From positions 1 to 8,787 of the forward strand of contig DAISIL010000086.1 in NCBI GenBank assembly GCA_036822015.1: DNA of 8,787 bases. The letters run 5' to 3'. A model generated the notes under the pieces. It did no database searches. It was not told the DNA's origin and saw only the letters and a list, made by a program, of their open reading frames with translations. Made by a program: the position numbers and the translations under genes. The stretch is from DAISIL01 sp036822015 (GTDB lineage: Bacteria; Bacteroidota; Bacteroidia; Cytophagales; Bernardetiaceae). This document shows, piece after piece, positions 1 to 6,182 of this stretch (its first letter is position 1; each line of letters starts with the position of its first letter).

Positions 1-1768
1 TGTTGCGGGCTTCGTTGGAGAGGGCTTTGATCTGGGTAAAGTCAAACTGGGGTTTTATCTTGACATGTTCGAGTTTGTGCATCTTCTCGACAAGGAGGCG
101 TTCCTTGTCGATGTAGGCGGCGTATTTGATCGCGATCTCGGCTGCTTCGAGGGTTTCGGTGTCGTAGGCGATGAGTTGCTCGGCTGTGGTGGCACTCATT
201 TTTTTGAGGTCGTCGATTCCAAAGCCTGGTCGGCGGAGCAAATCAACGATCTTAACTTTCTGTTTGAGCAGGGCCGCGTCTCGGCTTTGGAGGTAGCCGT
301 TGGCTTCTTCTGGGGCTACGCTGATCTGGGAAAGCGTCTTTTCGATGGCTTTGAGATGGCTTTTTTTCTCCTGGACACGGTTCAGGCGTGCTTGGTCGGC
401 TAGTCCGAGGGCGTGTCCTTTTTCAGTCAGGCGTAGGTCTGCGTTGTCTTGTCGGAGGAGGATGCGGTATTCGGCTCTCGAGGTGAACATCCGGTAGGGT
501 TCTTCGGTGCCTTTGTGGATCAGGTCGTCGATCAAGACACCGATGTATGCTTCATCGCGGGAGAGCCTGAAGGGGTCTTTTTCGTGGGCGTTTTGGTGGG
601 CATTGATGCCGGCCATGAGTCCTTGGCAGGCGGCTTCTTCGTAGCCAGTGGTGCCGTTGATCTGTCCGGCAAAGAAGAGGTTCTGGATCAGTTTTGTTTC
701 GAGGGTATCCTTGAGTTGGGTCGGATAGAAGTAGTCGTACTCAATGGCATAGCCTGGGCGAAACATCTTAGCGTTTTCAAAGCCAGGAATTTTGCGGAGG
801 GCTTTGTACTGCACGTCGTCGGGTAGCGATGAGGAAAAGCCATTGACATAGACTTCAATGGTATCCCATCCTTCGGGTTCGACGAAGATCTGGTGGCGGT
901 CGCGTTCGGCGAAGCGATCAATTTTGTCTTCAATCGAGGGGCAGTAGCGGGGGCCGATGCCCTGGATGCGCCCGTTGAACATGGGCGAGCGATCGAATCC
1001 CGTTCGGAGGATGTCGTGTACCTGCGGGTTGGTGTAGGTGATATGGCAGGGCCGCTGTTGGGTGAGCGGTTGGGTCTGATCCGAAAACGAAAACTTGGCG
1101 GGGTTTTCGTCGCCGGGTTGCTCTTCGAGGATGGCGTAGTTGATGGTGCGGCCATCGACGCGAGGGGGCGTACCTGTTTTCATGCGTCCGGCAGCAAAGC
1201 CCAGCCCGACGAGTTGGGCCGTCAGTCCGGTGGCTGCCTTTTCACCGACCCGGCCACCACCAAAGTTTTTATCGCCGATGTGGATCAGCCCGTTGAGGAA
1301 AGTACCGTTGGTGAGGATGACGGTTTTGGCATAGAAGTTTACGCCTAACTGTGTACGCACACCCGTTACTCGTCCGTCTTTGACGAGTAGCTCGCCAACC
1401 ATTTCTTGCCAGAAGTCCAGGTTGGGTGTCTGCTCGAGGGCTAGTCGCCAGGCTTCGGCAAAGCGCATCCGGTCGCTTTGGCAGCGCGGACTCCACATGG
1501 CGGGTCCTTTGGAGCGGTTGAGCATCCTAAACTGGATCATGGTTTTGTCGGAGATGATCCCCGACATGCCGCCCAGGGCATCAATTTCTCGGACGATCTG
1601 CCCTTTGGCTACTCCCCCCATGGCTGGGTTGCAGCTCATCTGCCCGATGGTCTGGAGGTTCATCGTGATAAGCAGGGTTTGGGAGCCGAGCTTGGCGGCG
1701 GCATAGGCGGCCTCCGCGCCTGCGTGTCCGCCACCAACGACGATGACATCGTATTGTGGGTGTATCAT
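1..1768 (-). CDS. mnmG: MnmG (GidA), tRNA uridine-5-carboxymethylaminomethyl modification enzyme, 3'-truncated by window edge
   Basis: This is the FAD-dependent subunit that works with the GTPase MnmE to place carboxymethylaminomethyl groups on the wobble uridine of certain tRNAs in the cytoplasm. My translation of the minus strand from the ATG at 1768 runs 589 codons without a stop to the window edge. Family members are about 620-630 residues, so only roughly the last 35-40 residues (end of the C-terminal helical domain) are missing. The N-terminal Rossmann FAD motif GGGHAG is at residues 12-17. The conserved SCNPAMGG block follows with Cys46, and GPRYCPSIEDK carries Cys276; these match the two conserved, functionally important cysteines of the family. 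The motif GTTGYEEAACQG is also present. The start is 13 bp after the moxR stop, with no Shine-Dalgarno, which suggests cotranscription with moxR. The frame is intact and the identification is secure; only the 3' end is unseen. Confidence 0.97.
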   Translation of the reverse strand, partial: MIHPQYDVIVVGGGHAGAEAAYAAAKLGSQTLLITMNLQTIGQMSCNPAMGGVAKGQIVREIDALGGMSGIISDKTMIQFRMLNRSKGPAMWSPRCQSDRMRFAEAWRLALEQTPNLDFWQEMVGELLVKDGRVTGVRTQLGVNFYAKTVILTNGTFLNGLIHIGDKNFGGGRVGEKAATGLTAQLVGLGFAAGRMKTGTPPRVDGRTINYAILEEQPGDENPAKFSFSDQTQPLTQQRPCHITYTNPQVHDILRTGFDRSPMFNGRIQGIGPRYCPSIEDKIDRFAERDRHQIFVEPEGWDTIEVYVNGFSSSLPDDVQYKALRKIPGFENAKMFRPGYAIEYDYFYPTQLKDTLETKLIQNLFFAGQINGTTGYEEAACQGLMAGINAHQNAHEKDPFRLSRDEAYIGVLIDDLIHKGTEEPYRMFTSRAEYRILLRQDNADLRLTEKGHALGLADQARLNRVQEKKSHLKAIEKTLSQISVAPEEANGYLQSRDAALLKQKVKIVDLLRRPGFGIDDLKKMSATTAEQLIAYDTETLEAAEIAIKYAAYIDKERLLVEKMHKLEHVKIKPQFDFTQIKALSNEARN

Positions 1769-1781
1769 GGTTATCAAGGGA

Positions 1782-2732
1782 TTATCGAGGTACTTCTATG
1801 TGTTGTAGGATTTCTTGGATGATGGTTTCGGGGCTTGTGCCGTCCATCTCGCGCTCGGGCGAAAGGATGAGCCGATGATTAAGGACAGGAAAGGCGACGT
1901 ACTGCACGTCGTCGGGGGTGATGAAGTCGCGCCCGTTGAGTGCCGCCCAGGCCTTGGCCGTGCGCATGATGGCCAGGGAGGCGCGAGGGGAGGCCCCGAG
2001 GTAGATGCCGCCGTGTTCGCGGGTAGCCGTAACGATTTGGGCGATATAAGCAAAGAGCGCGTCTTCGATGCGCACGCCCTGAATGACTTCTTGGTAGTCG
2101 GCTATGGCTTCGGCTGTCAGGATGGGGTGAACCGAGGACAGATCAGGGGTCAGCGACTGGGCAAATCGCCGCAAAATCTGCTCTTCCTCTGCCAGCGTAG
2201 GGTAGGGTAATTTGATCCTGAACAAAAAGCGGTCAAGCTGGGCTTCGGGCAGGCGGTAAGTGCCTTCTTGCTCGATGGGATTTTGGGTAGCCAACACCAA
2301 AAACGGCGGCGGCAGGAGATACCTTGTGCCATCCATCGTGATCTGTCGCTCCTCCATGACTTCAAAGAGTGCCGACTGTGTTTTGGCAGGAGCGCGGTTG
2401 ATTTCATCAATCAAGACGATGTTAGCAAAAATCGGCCCACGCTTAAAGACAAAATCAGCGGTTGGGGCATGAAAGACCGATGTCCCCAGTACGTCGGAGG
2501 GCATCAAATCGGGCGTAAACTGTATCCTGGAAAACGGCACGTCTAGTGTGCGGGCCATCAGCTTAGCCGTGAGGGTTTTGGCGATGCCCGGCAGCCCCTC
2601 CAGCAGCACATGCCCACCGGAGAGCAAAGCCACCATCAGCAGATCAAGTGTCGTCGTTTGTCCAACGATGACCTGCTGTATCTCTTGACGCATCCGCTCG
2701 AGGGCCGCTTGTAGCTTTTGGTAATCTTCCAT
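1782..2732 (-). CDS. MoxR-family AAA+ ATPase
   Basis: This 316-residue protein is a complete MoxR-type AAA+ ATPase, a cytoplasmic chaperone-like class often linked to maturation of metalloenzymes or of von Willebrand A-domain complexes. Visible motifs in order: Walker A GLPGIAKT (46-53), Walker B IVLIDE (105-110), sensor 1 in ATQNP (Asn151), the arginine-finger segment LDRF (Arg168), and sensor 2 in GASPRA (Arg250). The stretch EVMEERQIT after Walker B is typical of the family. MoxR genes are usually followed by DUF58 and VWA-domain genes; here the next gene is mnmG after 13 bp, so the client is not revealed by context. The ATG at 2732 gives a normal N-terminus. A TAGTTTTG -7 box lies only 5 nt before it. 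Function beyond ATP hydrolysis is inference. Confidence 0.95.
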   Translation of the reverse strand: MEDYQKLQAALERMRQEIQQVIVGQTTTLDLLMVALLSGGHVLLEGLPGIAKTLTAKLMARTLDVPFSRIQFTPDLMPSDVLGTSVFHAPTADFVFKRGPIFANIVLIDEINRAPAKTQSALFEVMEERQITMDGTRYLLPPPFLVLATQNPIEQEGTYRLPEAQLDRFLFRIKLPYPTLAEEEQILRRFAQSLTPDLSSVHPILTAEAIADYQEVIQGVRIEDALFAYIAQIVTATREHGGIYLGASPRASLAIMRTAKAWAALNGRDFITPDDVQYVAFPVLNHRLILSPEREMDGTSPETIIQEILQHIEVPR

Positions 2733-2737
2733 AGGTA

Positions 2738-2745
2738 CAAAACTA
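2738..2745 (-). promoter_or_regulatory. Candidate -7 promoter element of the moxR-mnmG operon
   Basis: Read on the minus strand this is TAGTTTTG, an exact match to the Bacteroidota -7 consensus TAnnTTTG. It ends 5 nt before the moxR ATG at 2732. No TTTG lies 19-21 bp upstream, so the -33 half is missing. If used, transcription would begin at or next to the start codon. Confidence 0.5.
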
Positions 2746-2786
2746 CGATTTCTTTGGCAAGTTTTTTATATTTTGTCCATGATTTG

Positions 2787-2794
2787 TAATTTTG
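2787..2794 (+). promoter_or_regulatory. Candidate -7 promoter element of priA
   Basis: The sequence TAATTTTG matches TAnnTTTG exactly and ends 4 nt before the priA ATG at 2799. No TTTG is found 19-21 bp upstream. Its TAA is also the in-frame stop that prevents a longer priA frame, so the ATG at 2799 cannot be moved upstream. Use of this box would give a leaderless or nearly leaderless mRNA. Confidence 0.45.
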
Positions 2795-2798
2795 TCGG

Positions 2799-5309
2799 AT
2801 GCTCGAACGCCAAACCCCCACCCATCAGGAACGCGCCACTTATTTTGTTGAGGTGATCTTGCCCGTACCCGTGATGCGCTACTTCACGTATCGCCTGCCC
2901 TTCGAACTCAATGACTTCGTTCAGGTGGGCTGTCGGGTATTGGTGCCTTTTGGCAACAAACGCCTCCTGACGGCCGTCGTCGTGCGCCTCCACCAAACGC
3001 CACCCGAGGACTACACCACCAAGTACGTCCTCGACCTGCTCGATGAAACGCCTCTCATCACGACGCGGCATATCCAGTTTTGGCAATGGACAGCCGACTA
3101 CTACCTGGCACCCATCGGAGATGTGATGAACGCAGCCCTACCCAACGGACTCAAGATGAGCAGCCAGAGCCAAATCCAACGCCATCCACTCTTCGACCCA
3201 GACCAGGAAAGCGGGCTTGACTTCTCACCTGCCGAGCAGGCGGTAGTTACGGCTTTGCAAAGCCATGACTTTTTGAGCTATGAAGCCATGGAGAAACTCC
3301 TGCAAGGACAAAAAGTATATCCAGTCATCAAATCTTTGTTGAGCAAAGAAGTTATTTTGATTTTTGATGAAGTCAAAGAAAAATACAAGCCATCATACAT
3401 CAAAAAAATCCGCCTGGCTGCTCCCTACCGAAGCCCCGAAGACTTCCAAGCACTCCTCCAAAACCTCGAAGATCAGCCCCGCAAAGAAAAACAAGTCCAA
3501 ATTTTGTTGCAGTACCGAGCCATCAACTCTCCCGAAGGCGTAGAAAAAAAAGACCTCTTGCAGCCGTCCAAGGGAAAGCCCCTCTCGTCCGGATCGCTCA
3601 AAAGTCTGCTGGATGCTGGCATCCTGGAGGCCTTTGAAGAGATCAAACCTCGGTTTCCGGTGGAGGCGATGGCTACATCACTTCCAAAAATACAACTATC
3701 TGATTACCAAAAAGAAGCAGTACAGCAGGCTTTTCAACATTTTCACTCGGGAAAGTCCGCTGTCTTGCTACATGGCATCACGGGCAGCGGCAAGACAGAG
3801 GTGTATATCCAACTGATTCAGGAGGCCCTCGCCAACGGGATGGAGGTCTTGTTTTTGTTGCCCGAGATTGCCCTAACGACGCAAATTGTGGCACGGCTGC
3901 AACGGGTCTTTGGTAAGACGATGGGGGTGTATCACTCTAGTTTTTCGGATAACGAACGGGTGGAGGTCTGGCGTAGTGTAGCCGAGGGGCAGGTGAGCTT
4001 TGTGGCTGGTGTGCGGTCAGCGATTTTTTTACCTTTCAAAAATTTAGGGTTAATCATCGTCGATGAGGAACACGATGCCTCTTACAAGCAGTACGATCCA
4101 TCGCCGCGCTACAACGCCCGTGATTTGAGCCTGGTACTGGGGCAACTGCAAGGGACAAAGGTGGTCTTGGGGTCAGCTACTCCTGCGGTGGAGAGTTACT
4201 TTTTGAGCCAGGAGGGCGTGTACGGTTTGGTTGAACTCAAGCAACGTTTTGGGGATTTCCCCTTGCCGGCTATCGTTCCGGTGGATTTGCGGACAGCTAA
4301 AGCCGAGATGAAGGCCGAGTTTAGTGGGCCGCTCATCCGCGAGATCGAAGAGGCACTCCAAAAAAACGAGCAAGTGATCCTGTTTCAGAACCGAAGAGGC
4401 TACGCCCCTTTCCTAACTTGCGAGTCCTGCGGCTGGATACCCAAATGTCCAAATTGTGCCGTAAGTCTAACCTATCACCTTCATAGTAAGGAGATTAGAT
4501 GTCATTATTGCGGACACCATCAAGCCTCACCGCCTGCTTGCGCCGCCTGTGGCAGCACCAAAATCCGAAGTATGCGCTTCGGGACGGAGAAGCTCGAAGA
4601 TGACCTCCAACTGATCTTTCCCCAGGCCCGCGTAGCGCGTATGGACAGGGACACCACCCGCACGCGCACCGCCTATGAGCGGCTCATCCGCGCTTTTGAG
4701 CAGCACGAAATCGACATTCTCGTCGGGACACAGATGGTCAGCAAAGGACTGGATTTTGAGCGCGTCAATCTGGTGGGTGTTTTTGATGCGGATCGGATGC
4801 TGCATTTCCCCGATTTCAGGGCCTTTGAACGGACGTTCCAGCTCATCACCCAGGTCAGCGGCCGTGCCGGAAGGCATAGCCATCAGGGGAAAGTCTTGAT
4901 CCAAACCTATCAACCAGAGCAAGATATTTTTCAAAAAATAAAATCTTACAACTACTTTGCTTTTTATCAGCAAGAAATCCGAGAACGAGAGCTGCACTTT
5001 TATCCGCCCTTCTCTCGCCTTATCAAAATCACCACCAAACACGAAGAGCAAGCCCGATCTCGGGCCGCAGCCCAGGCCTTGGCCCAGGTGTTGCTGCCCC
5101 AGCTCACCCGCAGCCGGCTGTTGGGCCCCGAAGCACCCTTGATCGAACGCATCCGCAACCGTTATTTGTTCGACATCCTAATCAAACTCGAACGCAAGGG
5201 AGGATCACTCAAAGCGACCAAGACCTTTATCAACGACTGTGTGCAATGGTTGGGAGAACAAAAGGACTTCCGTCAGGTGCAGGTGGTCATTGATGTAGAT
5301 TGCGTCTAA
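2799..5309 (+). CDS. priA: Primosomal protein N' / replication-restart helicase PriA
   Basis: PriA is a superfamily 2, 3'-to-5' DNA helicase that recognises stalled or collapsed forks and reloads the replisome. The 836-residue protein begins with the 3'-end-binding domain (YFVEVILPVPVMRYFTY, near residues 15-31). The helicase core shows Walker A GITGSGKTE (326-334), the DEEH box (422-425), motif III GSATP, motif V VGTQMVSKG (642-650) and motif VI QVSGRAGR (685-692). The zinc-binding insert has all eight expected cysteines, at 541, 544, 550, 553, 568, 571, 581 and 584. It is about 100 residues longer than the E. coli protein (732); the extra length falls mainly between the N-terminal domain and the helicase core, as is common in Bacteroidota. 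The ATG at 2799 is the only possible start before the first conserved segment, since an in-frame TAA precedes it at 2787. It is divergent from moxR and convergent with the lipoprotein gene. Confidence 0.97.
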   Translation: MLERQTPTHQERATYFVEVILPVPVMRYFTYRLPFELNDFVQVGCRVLVPFGNKRLLTAVVVRLHQTPPEDYTTKYVLDLLDETPLITTRHIQFWQWTADYYLAPIGDVMNAALPNGLKMSSQSQIQRHPLFDPDQESGLDFSPAEQAVVTALQSHDFLSYEAMEKLLQGQKVYPVIKSLLSKEVILIFDEVKEKYKPSYIKKIRLAAPYRSPEDFQALLQNLEDQPRKEKQVQILLQYRAINSPEGVEKKDLLQPSKGKPLSSGSLKSLLDAGILEAFEEIKPRFPVEAMATSLPKIQLSDYQKEAVQQAFQHFHSGKSAVLLHGITGSGKTEVYIQLIQEALANGMEVLFLLPEIALTTQIVARLQRVFGKTMGVYHSSFSDNERVEVWRSVAEGQVSFVAGVRSAIFLPFKNLGLIIVDEEHDASYKQYDPSPRYNARDLSLVLGQLQGTKVVLGSATPAVESYFLSQEGVYGLVELKQRFGDFPLPAIVPVDLRTAKAEMKAEFSGPLIREIEEALQKNEQVILFQNRRGYAPFLTCESCGWIPKCPNCAVSLTYHLHSKEIRCHYCGHHQASPPACAACGSTKIRSMRFGTEKLEDDLQLIFPQARVARMDRDTTRTRTAYERLIRAFEQHEIDILVGTQMVSKGLDFERVNLVGVFDADRMLHFPDFRAFERTFQLITQVSGRAGRHSHQGKVLIQTYQPEQDIFQKIKSYNYFAFYQQEIRERELHFYPPFSRLIKITTKHEEQARSRAAAQALAQVLLPQLTRSRLLGPEAPLIERIRNRYLFDILIKLERKGGSLKATKTFINDCVQWLGEQKDFRQVQVVIDVDCV

Positions 5310-5762
5310 CTAACGGGCGTAGTGTGCCTGGCTCATCAAGGAGCTTGACAAATCTTTGAGCAACAGAGATTCGGGGCAGACCTCCACCAAAAAACGCAGT
5401 GATCCATTCGTATCAGACTGCACCAGCACAACACCTTCAGCCTCTTCCTGAACTCGGTAAGTAAAACTACGGATCACCTGTCGCTCTTCCAGATATTGCC
5501 CCGTGCCGTCGGTCAGGAACCGGAGGCGTTCTTCGATGCCACGCTGCTCGGGCGTTTGGCGCTGTTCGCCCTCGCGGGTCTGGATGAGTGTATATTGCCA
5601 AATCCAGTCCCCTCCTTGGAGTTGGTCTTGTGCGGCTTGTGCTGTGGTGGCGATGCTTTGGCAGTCATCCGAAACGGGAATGGGCGTGTCTGTCTCTGTT
5701 TCGTTGCAGCTAAGTAAGAAAATAAGCAAGAACGCTGAAATTAAGGTTTTCCATCTTCGCAT
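5310..5762 (-). CDS. Small putative lipoprotein, lipocalin-like pattern, function unknown
   Basis: I read a 150-residue protein starting MRRWKTLIS at 5762. Residues 1-18 form a short basic N-region and a hydrophobic stretch ending in the lipobox LLSC, with Cys19 as the lipidated residue. An open frame continues upstream to 5885, but those 41 residues would bury the signal peptide and would span a -7 promoter box, so I reject that start. The mature N-terminus C-N-E-T-E-T-D is acidic, reminiscent of the lipoprotein export signal used for surface display in some Bacteroidota (inference). Two further cysteines, Cys34 and Cys129, could form a disulfide. The body has a G-x-W opening (51-53), a TPE..G segment and FLTDGTGQY (82-90), a pattern seen in small lipocalin-like lipoproteins of this phylum; I do not recognise a named family. 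Its stop codon directly abuts the priA stop. Confidence 0.85.
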   Translation of the reverse strand: MRRWKTLISAFLLIFLLSCNETETDTPIPVSDDCQSIATTAQAAQDQLQGGDWIWQYTLIQTREGEQRQTPEQRGIEERLRFLTDGTGQYLEERQVIRSFTYRVQEEAEGVVLVQSDTNGSLRFLVEVCPESLLLKDLSSSLMSQAHYAR

Positions 5763-5795
5763 AGTATTATCTTTTCTGGGTAAAGTGATAAAGTG

Positions 5796-5803
5796 CAAAA
5801 GTA
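5796..5803 (-). promoter_or_regulatory. Candidate -7 promoter element of the lipoprotein gene
   Basis: On the minus strand this reads TACTTTTG, an exact TAnnTTTG match. It would start transcription near 5790, giving a leader of about 28 nt before the ATG at 5762. The expected TTTG 19-21 bp upstream is absent; instead a copy of the repeated motif at 5808-5820 sits just upstream, so the promoter may need an activator. Confidence 0.5.
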
Positions 5804-5807
5804 AATA

Positions 5808-5872
5808 TTTTGTCGAAAAGTAATTTGTCTGGCTAAAATGATCTTTTGTCGATAAAAGAAGTGTTTTTGGCG
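5808..5872. repeat. Three spaced TTTTGTCG-like motifs upstream of the lipoprotein gene
   Basis: The core TTTTGTCG occurs at 5808-5815 and 5844-5851, with a variant TTTTGGCG at 5865-5872. Each is followed by an A-rich half (GAAAAG, ATAAAAG and AAAAAA), so every copy is a rough dyad of the form TTTTG-T/G-CG-AAAA. Starts are 36 and 21 bp apart. All three lie upstream of the -7 box at 5796-5803, where transcription-factor sites would be expected. Confidence 0.45.
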
Positions 5873-5883
5873 AAAAAATCCGC

Positions 5884-5903
5884 AATGTTGTTGCAACAAC
5901 GTT
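5884..5903. repeat. Palindrome GTTGTTGCAACAAC with extended arms
   Basis: Positions 5887-5900 are a perfect 14-bp palindrome, GTTGTTGCAACAAC. It extends to 5884-5903 (AAT on the left, GTT on the right) with a single T/G pair at 5886/5901, giving a 20-bp dyad. It is the most GC-containing symmetric element in an otherwise AT-rich spacer. It may be an operator; with no loop it is unlikely to be a terminator. Confidence 0.45.
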
Positions 5904-6041
5904 AAGAAAAGTAACAAATGGGGTAGTTATTTATTTTTTAATTTTTATTAAAAAAAATTCTATGCAACCAAAAAATATTGCGTACAGACGAGATTTATTT
6001 TCAGAAAAATTCTAAAAAAGACTTTTAATCGGATGTTTAAC

Positions 6042-6113
6042 AAATAAAATTTGGTTTTACGGGGCTGAAAGCCTGCTCTTCTTGATCGCTTTGCCTTTAT
6101 CCAAATTTTGTTT
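6042..6113. repeat. Inverted repeat flanking a 46-bp segment and overlapping the -33 box
   Basis: AAAATTTGG at 6046-6054 is the exact reverse complement of CCAAATTTT at 6101-6109. The arms extend to 6042 and 6113 with one T/G pair, 13 positions in total. The right arm includes part of the TTTG -33 element of the protease promoter. It could be a pair of operator half-sites, or chance in AT-rich DNA. Confidence 0.3.
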
Positions 6114-6138
6114 TGTCTTTGGGATGCTTCTACCTTTG
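6107..6138 (+). promoter_or_regulatory. Consensus Bacteroidota promoter of the metalloprotease gene
   Basis: TTTG at 6107-6110 is separated by exactly 20 bp from TACCTTTG at 6131-6138. This fits both elements and the 19-21 bp spacing of the Bacteroidota sigma consensus (-33 TTTG, -7 TAnnTTTG). Transcription should start near 6143-6146, leaving a leader of about 37-40 nt before the ATG at 6183. Confidence 0.8.
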
Positions 6139-6182
6139 CCGCACTTCTAATTTTATCCACTTTACTATTTCCTACTCAATTT

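Larger units (their letters stand above)
5763..6182. other. AT-rich divergent regulatory spacer between lipoprotein and metalloprotease
   Basis: This 420-bp stretch has no convincing gene. It holds promoter elements for both flanking genes, three TTTTGTCG-like motifs (5808-5872), a palindrome (5884-5903), an all-AT inverted repeat (TTTTTTAAT at 5934-5942 against ATTAAAAAA at 5947-5955), and a longer inverted repeat (6042-6054 with 6101-6113). The A- and T-tracts around 5930-5960 are likely to be bent or easily melted DNA. The length is generous for two simple promoters, which suggests regulated expression, but no known operator is recognised. Confidence 0.6.

Noticed and set aside
65..826. 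Plus-strand open frames at 65-403 and 449-826
   Set aside because: Both are antisense to mnmG, whose minus-strand frame is continuous and carries family motifs throughout.
4527..5051. Minus-strand open frame of 174 codons inside priA
   Set aside because: It is antisense to the zinc-binding and helicase motifs V-VI of PriA, with no recognisable protein features.
5763..5885. N-terminal extension of the lipoprotein frame (start at 5885)
   Set aside because: The 41 extra residues are low-complexity translation of AT-rich promoter DNA, contain the candidate -7 box, and would displace the signal peptide from the N-terminus.
5934..5955. All-AT perfect inverted repeat (9-bp arms, TTTT loop) as a terminator
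   Set aside because: It has no GC pairs, so the RNA hairpin would be weak, and no gene runs into it from either side; more likely bent or easily melted promoter DNA.
6062..6074. Small hairpin GGCT-GAA-AGCC as a terminator or riboswitch part
   Set aside because: The stem is only four pairs plus a wobble, there is no T-run, and it lies upstream of the predicted transcription start.
6108..6182. TTG start of the protease frame at 6108
   Set aside because: It overlaps the promoter and adds a second hydrophobic stretch ahead of a canonical signal peptide.
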